Origin: Liolophura sinensis
Lineage: Eukaryota > Mollusca > Polyplacophora > Chitonida > Chitonidae
Reading direction: 5' to 3'
Assembly (NCBI RefSeq): GCF_032854445.1
Contig: NC_088303.1
Coordinates: 36,029,501-36,093,500, forward strand
Length of the DNA: 64,000 bases
This document shows, one piece after another, positions 12,401 through 24,300 of this stretch. The notes below the pieces were generated by a model. The model was given only the letters and a program-made list of their open reading frames with translations, was not told where the DNA came from and ran no database searches. The translations under genes were made by a program, and so were the position numbers. Position 1 is the stretch's first letter, and each line of letters begins with the position of its first letter.

Positions 12401-15400
12401 GTCAGACACCTCTTTGCTTGAAGTGATGCAGAATATTATTCAAGGGGAACAACCCCCTCCCCTGGGCTGTGGTGGAAAATTTAATAAACTAATTACATAC
12501 TGCCTTTCACAAAGAGAAAGTAGGATATCTCTTGAAGGTATCACAAAAATTGCCAACAAGGGATGTGAATAAGGGCTTTTTATGTTTTTTATCTTTTTTA
12601 TATCAACTTTTAATGTATATAATTGAAAATCCTTTACGGTATATATTATTGTTATTATTATAGAGAAATACCAGAAAAGTATCTCCTATAACTGTTATGA
12701 GCTGGAGACATATTTACAAATCTCCGGTTACAGTCTTTATCAAACCATATAGATAAAGTACTATTTGTTCTTGACTTTTAACTAGCGTTTTAAAAAAATT
12801 TACAATGATATGGTTTAATAAAGTATGATGTTACTTGTAATTTTTAACCCTGTGTATGTCAATGTTTACCATCAAATGAATCCCAGCACGACTGTGCATA
12901 GAAGTTTTTTCCCCTCTACTGAACTAAATGTTTACAACAGCTCTAATGTGAGTGTTAAAACTGGGAGCTGGATGTTGAAATATGCCCATTATGTCAACAA
13001 TAAATTATAATATACATGTTGATTTTGTGCAATACTTGGTGCAAATATTGTCATAGCCATTCAGCAAAAAAAAAAAAAATGGTTTGACCCAGATCAGTCA
13101 AATGAAAGGGTATTTCCCACTTTATACCCCCCAAAATAATGACAATCTCAAAATGTTGATCTGTTTGGTTTCTAGAAAACATTAACCATTTTGGAGTACA
13201 AACAAGCATGGTAAAAGCTGAGCTGCTTTCTGAAGTACAGACTTGATATGTTTATGTTTATTAGCTTGGTCAACTAATTACATTCATTTGTCAAAACTAC
13301 ATATACCTGAGAGCTAGTGATGAACATGTTCCTACATGTATTCATAGAAATAATGGCTATGCAAGGATGTCTCACCGCTTAACAGTGTTTGGGTAATGAC
13401 ATACTTGATGTTTGTGTCTAAATGCTATTACAACTACTGTACCATAAAGGTGAGGTTAACTCATGTACATATTTTATGTCAAACATCACAAAAATGATAA
13501 TATATTTCACTTTTACACCAATATTGTTTGCTTGTTTTGGTGTTATATTATGTTTTTAAATTTTTGGATATGTTTTTTTGTTTTTTTTTCAGGTAAATAA
13601 AGTAATATTGAGCACATGTTATTTGTACCCCAGGTTTCCTTACAACAGAAAGCAAAGGGTGTTAATTCACGCCTGTCTATCTTTGTTCTCTGCAATATCT
13701 GCACCAAGTCTTGTCCACCTTTCAAATTTCATGAGCAGGTTCATTTTCTGCAACCTCAGATCAAGTCTACAAACCAGCCAGCCTGTGCAAAAAATAACTG
13801 AACAGATACTCAAGCTCTTTAAGTAATCCACAATGAACGGAAAACCGCAGATGATTTTTCACTAAAAATAACCTTTTGCTATTCAATTGTGGTGTCATTT
13901 AGAACATGAAAGACATTTCCAATGTATTGGCTACGTTGTGTGTGAAAATGTGCATTAGGCTACACCAATTCAACTTTTGGGTATGGGCGAAATAAACTTT
14001 TTTCTGATGCCAGTGTAGTGTATAAAAATAAAGATAAAGTAAAAAAATCCTCTAATTTGTGGGAAATATAAGCTATCCTAGCAATTGTCCCTGTTAGTGA
14101 CATTTATGTGATCGGAGAGCCTTGACAAACAGAAACGTGAAAAGAAAAAACAAGACCTAATTTTATATTTCACTTCTATTCCATCCTTACGTTTTTGCAT
14201 CAGTTTGCCCATAAAATGCAAAATTAAACTGATGTGGCCTAAGGTGTTAATGTGATTGGCAAGGTATGAGATGTGTTCATTGCAAAGTGAAATGCTGCAA
14301 ACTATAGACACATATCAAAGATGATTCAGAACCCCAAAACATAAAACTAACGATTAAAAGCAAGGACTGTAAAATATCTTTGAAACTTTCCACTAAATTT
14401 GAACAGTTTTAATTAGTTCTCTCCTTTTTTTCTACTAAATACATGTAAAACTTACCGGAACAACTTTGGGGTTACTGGAAATGAGGTCTGCACTTGTAAC
14501 ATGGCACGTTTGATCATCCATACATTTCACCTCAAGTGTGAACTCCACTGAACAATCCTGGCAAAACTCCTCGCAAGTACAATCCTAAATAAACGAACAA
14601 CCCAGACACTTTTTTTTAAAGCATTTTTAATGCATCCTACATGTACCTCTTGCTGAAGTGTGTCAGAGAATCTCTACTTGTTATTTTCATTGTGTTCAAA
14701 GGAAAAAAAAAAACAGAATCTATATCTGCTCTGGCACATACAATGTCCAGCAGCAGTCCAGTGAATCTGTTGTAAATATATGAAGATTCCACGTAGTACA
14801 AACAGTAATATAGTAAAACAGAGGATCAGCTAAAGGGTGAAAGTAACACCTCCATTAACTACATGTATATCTCTATGACTACCTCTATCTATAAATGCTG
14901 CTTTGAGAATCTAAATTTGAACCTCATCACTGAAATCCTACAGACGTCCAGTCAGAGTGCCACATAATTGACTGCTGTACCTGAATACCTATTACACACT
15001 ACAGTGTGTGATACACATCCAAGAACTACAGTGTCCTTGCTCACATGTTCTTTTCTTTACTACCACAAGTCTTACCCTGCAGTACTGCATTCTGTCCACC
15101 ACTTCATCACTGGTAAGTGGAATTAAGCCAACTCTATGAGCAATAAATTCATCATGAAGGACAGACGAGTTTGCCTCTATCTGCACCCAGTCGATGGCTG
15201 AAAAAAATTAAAATGTCTAGAAAATGAATGGCTTGAGTGGTAAGGCTAATCTTCAGAAATATGAGGACCTAACAGTTCTTTATTTAAACCTCGTCACCAA
15301 AGAAAATTTCAAAAAATCTTTTTATGTGTTGTGAGAGTTGCAAGATCCCTAAAAAGTAAGCATGAAATAAAAATGACACACAGGTAAGAAAAACGGAAAC

Positions 15401-17074
15401 AATAGCCAAAACGTACTATTTCAAAACAAGTCTTTATAAACCTAGATCTTTCTTTATTTTGCCAGCAGACTGTCAACTGTTTAGTATTCTGCTGAAAATA
15501 TTCTGCTGGGGTGGAAAAGAATTTATTTCTTTCATTGATGTGTCACTGAAAATATTTCACTTGAGCTATAATGATCACATTTATGCTTACCGTGATAATT
15601 AGCAATAAACTTCTTGCATTTAAAGTGCATTCTTTAAATTAATATTATGTTGAAAGTAAGTGTCAAAACACACACAAAACTCACCAATGGTTGGTACTTC
15701 CGCAATGCTGACCCTTCGTACAGCATTGGCTACACTGTAAATCATAACAGCCAAAAAGTAAAAAATGATGACTGATAACTGCACAAGAAATGCAACTAAA
15801 TTCAGCAATATTGTACAGGGTCCCACATTCACAATCTTTGATTTTGAAGTAAAAAGATGCACTGCATTTTGATAAGTGACTTTGCATACACTGTGTATTT
15901 GTCTTCGTTTTATATCCAACTGACAGCCTACACTGCGATAATAACCACACCCAAGGATCAATACAGTTGTGATCGGCTATATTGGCAAATCAGCTCACAT
16001 TCAAAAAAAAAAAGCAATCGCACCCTGTTGTTGAACTGAGATCAAAGAGCAACCGTTTTCCTCACCATTAACACTTGTTAGTATTATGCTAAAAATGTAT
16101 TTGAATTGTCCATCCTTGGTGGGTTTTTCTTGTGACTGCATGAGCATGCCCACTGTGCTACTCTTGACCCTCTGGGGTCATTCCTCACGTATGAGTAAAT
16201 TCATAATTTCGAGCATCCGGGTTCTTCACCAGGAACAGGTGGTGATGAAATGCTAATTTTTGCCGATTACTAAATTTTAATAAAATTAACATTGGAATAA
16301 TACTATTTGGAGGATAAACACATTCTGTTTACATTCCCAGAAAAAAAATTCCTTCCTTAAAGCTTTTCTGTGCTAAAGTCTTTTTCAATGTTTATTTCAT
16401 CTGGGTTAAAATTGCTTTGTTTTTGCCTCCAGTACTCTAGTCACATGTGCAGCTGACTGGCTCAGAGCAGATATGACATCACTGCAAACTATCAACATAA
16501 GCCAACCTTAGACCAGAGTTTTCGGGCTGTGTAAAATCACAACTTTCAGTGCATTGATATGCAAACCTCTCACCTTTTCTGGCTCAAACCCGCATGACCT
16601 TACGATAATGTTCCAATGCTAATTTATGTTTATACAAGTGATAGTTGGCCTACATGATAATTATGTTGATTTCGGTTTTCATTCACAAACATTTCTGGTT
16701 CACCGTTCTGTTTTCCCACACCTGCCCATTTTAGTGACCCTTCCTCAGCGAGAGCTACTGCTGAGACAACAGTTAAGACAGTTTGAAGACCAATCGGGGT
16801 TAGATTTGTGCACCAGATGTAAATAAGTAGCATACAAATATATTTAATGAAAAAAGCAAGGATCTTATGTCTACACGTAGTCACTGCATGAAGTGGCTGT
16901 TCAGTTACTGCGCCACAAAATTAAAGACAATAAATCAGACGAAAATTTCGAATTTAACGTATAAGGCTGAATTTAAACAAGTAATCACCTGAGATTTGTA
17001 TCTTCGATTGTAAACTTGAGATTTTCATCAGTTAAGGAGGTTATTGAGACGATGGGCTGATTAGCGTACGGCAT
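6428..17074 (-). CDS. POLR2C: RNA polymerase II subunit RPB3
   Basis: RPB3 is a core polymerase II subunit that pairs with RPB11 to form the alpha-like assembly platform in the nucleus. Eight exons join in phase: 16989-17074, 15685-15734, 15076-15197, 14456-14584, 8888-8936, 8225-8393, 7264-7301 and 6428-6609. All introns are GT/AG on the minus strand. The product is 274 aa, against about 275 in vertebrates. Start MPYANQPIV and end SDVLTIS* match the family ends. The alpha-like dimerisation region includes [12 protein letters not shown] and [19 protein letters not shown]. Zinc-site cysteines sit at about residues 88, 90, 94 and 97 ([10 protein letters not shown]). [11 protein letters not shown] and CGSLRPENI are further family signatures. 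Intron 4 (8937-14455) hosts an antisense gene. It diverges from RPRD1 over 373 bp. I see no defects. Confidence 0.97.
6975..7125 (+). mobile_element. SINE-A, 5'-truncated
   Basis: 3' half of SINE-A in POLR2C intron 7, antisense to the host gene. It runs from GGAAGGTCTGTCAGCAACCT through the TTTCCTCCCACCATAATAC block to GTGAAATATTCTTGAGTA and a degenerate AATAAA-type tail. The tRNA-related head is absent. Confidence 0.8.
7326..7591 (-). mobile_element. SINE-A, full length with target duplication
   Basis: A complete copy read on the minus strand. The tRNA-like head is at 7591 (GGGGCCTCCGTGGCTCAGTT, then GGTTAGTGCGCTAG), and the core contains CATAATGCTGGCCGCCGTCG. The 3' end is TGAAATATTCTTGAGTACGG followed by AAATAAATAAA. 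A perfect 13-bp target-site duplication, TAAAGAGTAAGGT, flanks it at 7313-7325 and 7592-7604. Its tail ends about 24 bp upstream of the POLR2C exon 7 acceptor, so it sits at the edge of the splice branch region. Confidence 0.93.
9356..12572 (+). CDS. NEK-like pseudokinase nested in POLR2C intron 4
   Basis: Four exons join in phase: 9356-9484, 11007-11123, 11441-11612 and 11977-12572, all with GT/AG borders, giving 337 aa. The first 100 or so residues are helical and not recognisable as kinase. QPVTLKV resembles the beta-3 lysine strand, but I see no glycine loop. The C-lobe order is clear: [13 protein letters not shown], then [14 protein letters not shown] where active kinases have HRDLKPxN, then TIDMD for the DFG position, YDSPEVLL for the APE motif, and [12 protein letters not shown] for DxWSxGCxxYEM. 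The catalytic Asp of HRD, the DFG motif and the subdomain IX Asp are all replaced, so activity is unlikely. NEK-like is my best guess from the overall C-lobe; another family is possible. Start is the first in-frame ATG after an acceptor-like TTTTAG at 9309-9317, so an upstream 5' UTR exon is possible. Confidence 0.8.
9656..9985 (+). mobile_element. SINE-B, full-length copy
   Basis: The tRNA-derived head at 9661-9730 has an A-box-like word (TAGCACAGTTGGTAGAGCAT) and a B-box-like word (GGATCAATCCTGGATC). The body has GAGTTGTAACTTCC and GACTGGCTGACCCGTAAC. The tail is CATATGACTGAAAAATTGTT, then ACGTTAAACCCCAAGCACTC. An 11-bp target duplication with one mismatch flanks it: CCCTTCCTATA at 9645-9655 and CCCTTTCTATA at 9986-9996. 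It is distinct from SINE-A. It lies in intron 1 of the nested pseudokinase gene. Confidence 0.8.
10367..10597. repeat. 231-bp direct repeat, copy 1
   Basis: Nearly identical to 10680-10910 at a constant offset of 313 bp, with very few substitutions (for example TATAATG versus TAAAATG, and CAGAGCC versus CAGATCC). The 82 bp between the copies is a displaced copy of the POLR2C exon 7 region, so duplication and insertion look like one event. Confidence 0.95.
10598..10675 (-). pseudogene. Dead copy of POLR2C exon 7 in intron 4
   Basis: Matches 7264-7341 over 78 bp with only two mismatches seen. It covers all 38 bp of POLR2C exon 7 (as 10598-10635), the intron upstream of it and the first bases of the adjacent SINE-A tail. 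It lies in the same orientation as the host gene but 3.3 kb upstream, in intron 4. The acceptor CAG has become CAA, and the copy stops at the exon end so the GT donor is replaced by GA. It should not be spliced. It also lies inside intron 1 of the nested pseudokinase gene. Confidence 0.9.
10680..10910. repeat. 231-bp direct repeat, copy 2
   Basis: Partner of 10367-10597. The two copies end at the same base (ATGTAGTC), beyond which copy 1 runs into the exon-7 copy and copy 2 into unique intron sequence. Confidence 0.95.
11197..11330 (+). mobile_element. SINE-A, 5'-truncated
   Basis: 3' half only: AGCAACCTGCGGATGGTCGT, TTTCCTCCCACCC, GTGAAATATTCTTGAGCACG and a tail AATAAATAAA. It sits in intron 2 of the pseudokinase gene, in the sense orientation. 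Confidence 0.85.
12817..12822 (+). terminator. Candidate poly(A) signal of pseudokinase gene
   Basis: AATAAA 245 bp after the pseudokinase stop codon, the first canonical hexamer on the plus strand after it. Another AATAAA occurs near 13000. Assignment is by position only. Confidence 0.4.
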
Positions 17075-17447
17075 TTTTAACCTAAACCCACGTTTCCGTG
17101 ACAGTTCCCTCCTGTTGTTGTTGAACTGCTACAAGACGATACTGACGCCCTCTGGTGGACGCAATTTGATTCGACCATACCATTACAAGTTTAAGGTAGA
17201 TCTACACCTGTCAAAGAGCTTTATAAAACCATATTATTCAATTTTAAAAATACTGTTTATGAAAGTGCAAAAACATTCATCTTTACAGTTGTAATGGGGA
17301 TGGAAATACAAGATTAAAGGCTGTGTTTCTTATTCACCACCTTAATGTAGTTCCCACTCATCACACCTCTGATTTGGATGCGCCCAAATGATGTTGTTGC
17401 TGTTGCGGCATCGCGTGCTGCGCCGTCTGCAAATGTAAACATCGATA
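17075..17447. promoter_or_regulatory. Bidirectional promoter, POLR2C / RPRD1
   Basis: The 373 bp between the two divergent start codons must hold both 5' UTRs and both promoters unless an upstream non-coding exon exists. It has a GC-rich stretch at about 17387-17430 and no TATA box at a convincing position. ATCGATA lies just before the RPRD1 start, resembling a DRE-type core promoter word. A CTCF-like motif sits at 17145-17158. Confidence 0.75.
17145..17158 (-). promoter_or_regulatory. CTCF-like motif
   Basis: The plus strand reads ACGCCCTCTGGTGG; its reverse complement CCACCAGAGGGCGT matches 12 of 14 positions of the CTCF core CCACCAGGGGGCGC as I know it. A near-identical motif in the same orientation is at 47480-47493. 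Motif match only; no binding data. Confidence 0.5.
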
Positions 17448-18273
17448 ATGTCTTCATTCTCTGATCAAAATTTTGCCAAGAAACTCAGTGACTTGAATAA
17501 TACTCAGCAGAGCATCCAAACTCTGTCACTCTGGTTGATACATCATCGAAAACATGCAAAATCTATTGTGAACGTGTGGTATCGGGAGCTGTTGACCGGT
17601 GAGTAGTAACATACATGTAGATAAGATTTTACTTTGCAGGCCAATGGATCGTTTGATTTGGTGAACTAGCAGATAGGTATACTTGTAAACGATGTTAAGC
17701 CAACTGTGCGGCACTTACTTAGACCATGGAGGTATATGTACCATATCTACCTCAATGTTTAGATAGAACTAAGACATACACCTCAATAGAAAGGGATAAG
17801 TGGCATAATTCTGGGGAAAAAGTGTTAGTCCATCTAGATGGACTTGGTGTATTATTTTAAATTTCTGACATTCATCGTAACACAGTTATGATGAATGTCC
17901 GAAATTTAAAATACCACGGGGTTCATCTAGATGGACAAGAGAAAACATGTATATTTTTATTTGCATATTCTGATATGAATGCATATTTCGAACTATTTCT
18001 ACTTTACAGTACCTTTGCTCAAATATGATTTTTTAAGTCATTACAGTACAGTCATTTAGTCCCACATCCTTATACTTACTTTTCTTGGAGCAGTGCTAGA
18101 GCTCTACCCCCTTCCACCTCAGGGACTTATCGTGTGTCTCCTGTGAATGTCGACACCTCCATAAATATGCACGATACAATTTTGGCGGCCTCACGAAGAT
18201 CATTGCCCCACGTTAAAATGTTTCGCACCATGTGTAAGCAGAAAATAAAGCTTTAATTATATGTACAAAGATA

Positions 18274-18326
<53 letters not shown>

Positions 18327-21300
18327 GCCAATGTGTAATGCCAATATGGTGTTAAAGTTTTGAAATGGTTTTGATTTTATGCACCAGCAGGATAGGGTTA
18401 ACTTTTATCCACACAACCTTTTACCCCCCACCAGCTTCGTTCCAATCTTTTGTGAAATCATACCCAACTTGATCCAGTAATAATCTGCTACACGCTTCTC
18501 TAAGTTATTGGATTGTTGTTTTTCATTGGGCTCAAGAATATTTCACTTACATGTACAGTGTGTGCTATGGCAGCTGGTGCTATTGATGATGGATTTTTTT
18601 TTCCTGTTTTTAAATTTGAATGTCAGAAGAAATTGTATTGATTTTAAGATTATAGACAAAAGGCAACGTATAAAAAGAAATCCTGAATGGATTGGTCACT
18701 CCTCTGAGAAATCCGAACGCTTGACTGCCATGTTATACACACATGGTATTGGCCTAACCGCAGTGCTCATCATGTCAGCAGTAACACTTTATGACTTTTA
18801 GCAGATTGAGGTTTCCAAATGATGACTGCGACAGCTAATCATATTTTCCATTAAGTTTAGACTTACTGCTGTGGAAGTGTCTTCCAAAAATTTATTATTT
18901 TTATTTATTGTATGTTTTTAATGTAAAAACAAGGAACAAAATTTTTCTGAATTACAGTTCGTGCCAGTCAAAAGCTGACTTTCCTGTATTTAGCAAATGA
19001 TGTCATACAAAACAGCAAGAAGAAAGGCCCGGAGTTTCAGAGAGAATTTGCTGCCATTTTGGTAGAAGCCTTTGGCACTGCAGCTAAGTATGTGGCATTT
19101 ATCACTATTAGCTTTTGTTTAATGTGTCATGATATTCATCTGAAAAATTGATGTCATTTTAATTCAACACGTTAAAGTCCACCCCTCTTTATTTGACATT
19201 CTGATATTCATTGATCGACAGGACAGAGATAAGACAACATTTGATGCTACGTCTGGCTGGCACTTACAGAAATAAATAAAAGTCTGCTACCCATCTAAAT
19301 GTGACTTTTGACGTATTCTCTTCCAAGGTTTTCTTAATATTTAAAAGTAAAAGGATTGGTTGGTTGCTAAAAGTCAGATGTCCGGTATTGTCAGGGAGAT
19401 CATTTAGCTGAATTATCAGGTCAACAAATTACTTATGTAGTGTTTGATATGTTAAAGGACCATGCATCTTTTCATGTGGAAAAACTGTGAATTTGATTTG
19501 ACTCTTACATCTGCCTACATGCACGTATAGATACTGAGGCTACAGGCTTTGTGGTCTTAAATTTGACATGTATCAAAAGTTAATTTAAACATCTTTTCAA
19601 ATAAAATATAAACTGAAATTGGTAATAAAATCCTTATTCGATATAAAATTCATTTTGGTTGAACATTTTTGGTGAGCATTCAGAAGTAAAGGGCAATGGG
19701 TACATGTATTTATGATGTCTATTGATGATACATTTACATACGTGTAGACATATAAACATGCATTTACTATGTTTATTTGTCCCACATTTTACCTCTTCCC
19801 CTTTGACAGAGATGCTGACAGTAAAATGACAAAATCTTTGGAGAGGTTGCTGAACATCTGGCAAGAACGAGGCATTTATGACAAAGAGCTAATTAAACAG
19901 GCCAGACACAGATTGAGTGAGTACATTCAGTCACAAAATTGAATAAACTCGGAGCACGTAGCATCTTAAATGTGGTGTAAAGTATCTTGATGTGCAGAGA
20001 CGCATCTTAAGAAGTTTTAAAGTTCAAATCACATTGGGCCAGTGTTGCAGTTGTTTTATGTATTTTTAGCCTTATAGATACAATATATTTATCACAATTT
20101 GAATCACTTAAATTTTGTAGCCAAAGGTGGGAAGTACAGAGCTCTTAGGAATTTCAAACAAGGTCAGTAAATTGTGGAAATGTGACAGAATTCATGGACA
20201 TGTTATGTCACATCTGTTGTGTATTTGGTGTTACCCTAACTCTTCAACCTTTTCAACTGTCTCTGAAACCAATATTTTGAAACATTCTGAGAGAGCTTTG
20301 GGTTGTAGAGAAATAATTTGCATGGTTTTATGAAGCTTACATTTTTAATGACACAAACAAATCATTTCAGCATCATTTCCTTAATAACTGAATGAATAAG
20401 ATTTACAGTTCATGTACTGGACATTTCTGTGAATACTACATAGGTGATTTTTAGTCTACCGTACTGGGGCTCTTTGGCTAAGCGTAATTTAGAAGTATCT
20501 ATCCTAGATCTATCCTACTTGTGGAGTTGATTTCTTGAACTTACAAGAAGTAAGATTAAGTGTGGCATTATGTTAGGAAAGTAGATAGCCAAGCAAGATA
20601 AACCATGGTGTGGCCAAAGTGTTTTTAGGTAGTTAAGCACTACTGACATGTCCCAAGTTATTATGTAGTATGAAAATCACTGGTCGATTTTTATACACAC
20701 CTTTAAGAAGCTGTACAACCAAGTTGTGGCTGCCTACTGAAAAATTGTCAATGTTCTGACACATTGCAGACAGTGCACTCCGTGCTTTGTTGATTGCACT
20801 GTATCCAATGCACTTATCGAATTAATGTACAGTATCAAGAAATTCAACACTGCATTTAGAGTGGGTTGAATCAGATCAGTGTGTTTTTGACTAGAGAATG
20901 AAATTCATTGTTTGATATAACATAGTTGGTCGCCAGGAGTTACAAATGAGACTGATTAACTCCTCGAAAAGTCCTTGATCCTGGAGAGATTTCCTGACAT
21001 ACGACATGCTAAAAGTGTCAGCTTTCCCCCAGTGGGTTGCAAGGGGTCCTGGTGTGGCAACTGAAGAAGTGTGTTCATTGTTGGCAATACCAGTGGCTCC
21101 TTCACCAGCATATGCATCCGCATTGGCTACCAGCACTGGGTTGGCCAGTGAGGAGCTATCACCAGTTCCTCCTCCTCCTCTGTCCTGATCTTGCGAAGGG
21201 TCTTTATGACCAAGCTGAAAGGAAAAAGAACAATACACATAATTTCCTGACAAGGTCATAGAAAAAGCATCTACATGCCTTACTGAGGGGTCAGGCCTCC

Positions 21301-24300
21301 AAAAAACATAATTAGGCAGTTGTGTGTTAAGTCTATAGGCAAATATGTCAATGTCTGGTGTACCAAACATTTCTGTTAGGCCGTTAAACACAGATTTGTT
21401 TAGCATGTGTTCCTTACTATCATCAGATACTCGACTTTCTCTGTCAGCCTCAACATTTTTTACCTCAGGGATGTGACATGCACTTAGCCATAAATTCCTG
21501 TCTTTACACCACAGCTAGATTTCCTGAGCAAATTTATTACATTTCTCAGATTTACATCCACCAAAATTAGAAATGTAATCTAATGCAGTTGTGTTATCAA
21601 CCTGTACTTGCACACTCTGAACCTTTGGTTTGAAACCTTCTAAGAGCATAAAAAAACTGCCAATAATTCAAGATAATTTTTAGGACTGCTCATTTCCTGG
21701 GCTATCCATCTACCCTCAGTTTTTGCTTTGTTCACTACAGCTCCCCAGCCAATCACACTTGCATCTGTGGTTAAAATTATATTTGGACTCCCTTGTATTA
21801 GATTTACACTATTTTCCACATTGTCTATCTACTATTATAGATTTCCTTTGGGTGATGCCGATAATTTCATAAGTGCATCAAAATTGTCCCTTTCTTGTTT
21901 CTTGCTGTGAACTTGTACCTCTCTATATTTTTATAGAACAGCTGACCAAATTGAACTGTGGGAAATTTGGAAACAATCAAACCTATCACATGTGGTGTTC
22001 GTCTTATACCCACCAAATTGGCCTTGTACAAAGTTAAACATTCCTGGCAGATGTTCTCAGATTTTTCAGGTGTAAGCCGAACTGTCATGTCGACTGAATT
22101 AAGTATAAACCCCAGCAATGGTAATTCTTGTGTGAGTTGCAGCACTGATTTGGAATCATGTACAATGAAACTTAGTTTTGTTAGCAAATCAAGTGTGTCA
22201 GAGGTGTTTTCTTGGCACTGTTCATACATTTGGCCCTGTAGGTAGCTCTGCTCTATATAATCCACACTAATGTGACCTTTCTGTCGGAGTGATAAATAAA
22301 CTGGTTTTAGCAACTTTGTGAATAGTCTAGGTCCCAAAGACACACCGTTTGGAAGGATAGTAAATTGATAAATCTGACCTTCCCAAAAAAATCTGAGATA
22401 TTTCTGATGTTCTGACGTAATTGGGATGCTGTAATAAGCTTTACAAAGATCCACAGATCCTGTGAACGCATTTGGTTGCATAAGATCGATGGCAGACTGA
22501 ATACTACTTGTTTTAAAGGGGCGAAATACAACTGATTTGTTTAAATCTTTCAAATTTATAATATGTCTGAATTTGCCATCTTTCTTTTTCCGGACGAAAA
22601 TGGGGGACAGAAACTGTCCTTCACAATGTTGATTATTACACCTTTATTTGGTAAAGATTCAGTTTCATTATTGACAAAAGCCATTCCTGACGGGATATTT
22701 TAACCTTGGGCACACCGTGCTTTGGTTGTCGCATTGGCATGTTATTAGTGAATTCTATATGACAATGTTGGACTGTGTTTAACATGGCTTTGTCTGACGT
22801 GAGTTTTTCCCATTCCGAAACAAAACCTTTCAGTCTACCCCCTATCGGCAGTGTTTTTTGCCTCTTTTACTGTCCTTTACCTTTGCCCACTCCCCATTTG
22901 GTAGGTAACCTGTATGGCCTCTGTAATGTCCGCCTAAGGGACAGCTTCTGAAGTGTGTGTAACCCCAGTCCCTGCACTGACTCCAGCTAGATCCATGAAA
23001 GTGTTTTCCCCTGAGGCCTCAACGGAATCCACGACCAATATTGGGGTGCCATAGATTTCTTCCAACTTTGTTAAATTCCGTCATCTCATGTATTTCGATA
23101 CATCTGGGCCAAACAGCTGGAGTTAATAATTTCTGCCAGTTTTCTGAGTCGATTGCAACTCTTGTTGATTCCTCTTTTAGAATCTTTTCATCACTTATTA
23201 ACATGTCGCCCTGACGACCGTCTACGCTTGAGCTATTTTTAGCTTGCTTAGCTGCCTGGGCTGCACCAAGCGACTCGTCAGGTCATTCGAGTTCAGTTTA
23301 GGGTTATTAACCTGGGGTTTGGCCTCGAAAGAATCAACAACCCCACTTCATAAATATCTTCTCCATACCGGTATTGTGAATGATATTCGTACTAGTCATC
23401 ATCATAGTCCATTGCCATGTTCTGAGAAACCTACATTTCGAAAAGACTTTTTTAGACTTTTTCTAACATTTTCGAGAGCAAGACTTTTAAACATGAATTT
23501 GTTTCGTACACGCCTGACTGTGATTTATTTCCAGACTATTGACTTGCCCTCAGATGTTTTACTTTTTGCAGGTCCTTTGTCCTTTGAGTTTTTGCTTTTA
23601 CCAAAGTCATTATGCTCTTTAATGCTCTGATGACTCGTAGTCTTGAACAACATGACATAATCATGATCGTCAGCCATATCATGCTGAAATAAAGTCAGGA
23701 ATTCCAAGGAAATTATTTTTCAACTGGGGAGTAATTTGAGTCAGTTATCACAATGAGAGCTTGGGCAATTATGCCAGCAACTCTTGGTTGATTACACACC
23801 AGTCCGCAACTGATAAATTATTATCAGAATGTAGACAAGAGTTTACGTCTTGTCCGCCTAAATTTACAAGATGCTCTGCCATGACGCATGTGCCACTCAA
23901 CTCTCACATGATCCTCTCTGATTTAAATCCACATTTTATATGGGTAGTAAAAGATACATGTATTTATTAATGTATATGTAGTTATTCTGGTGATATACAC
24001 GTATTATTGTGAAAAAAAATCACGGTACATAAGCCCACTTTACAATTTCAGCATTTTAATAGAACTTTTCTAGGTAAAGAGGGTTTTTTACCGGGAAAAT
24101 TCCTTTGAGATTTCATACATGTAGGTAATTCCTTTTTTTAAAATAAGAAAATTATTTGTTATTACTTTTAAATGTTGAGATTATAATGTACCATATTTTG
24201 GTGTAATGATTGATTACATCATGATTTTTTTTTCCACAATAATATGTGTGTTATACAAAAAAAACTATTTTGTAACATGTTCCATGAATAGATTTCACGA

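Noticed and set aside
13543-13826. Overlapping frames on both strands after the pseudokinase gene
   Set aside because: Inside POLR2C intron 4, past the likely poly(A) signal, with no recognisable motif.
16626-16826. 66-residue frame in POLR2C intron 1
   Set aside because: No family features and no splice-phase partner; it falls in an intron on the opposite strand.
20121-20163. Possible extra RPRD1 exon between AG and GTCAGT
   Set aside because: Exons 3 and 4 already join in phase, and the segment matches nothing in the RPRD1 family.
20891-21406. Independent host gene on the minus strand
   Set aside because: The conserved part (FGTPDIDIFAYRLN) is the usual linker after RNase H in DIRS-like elements, contiguous with the decayed RT upstream.
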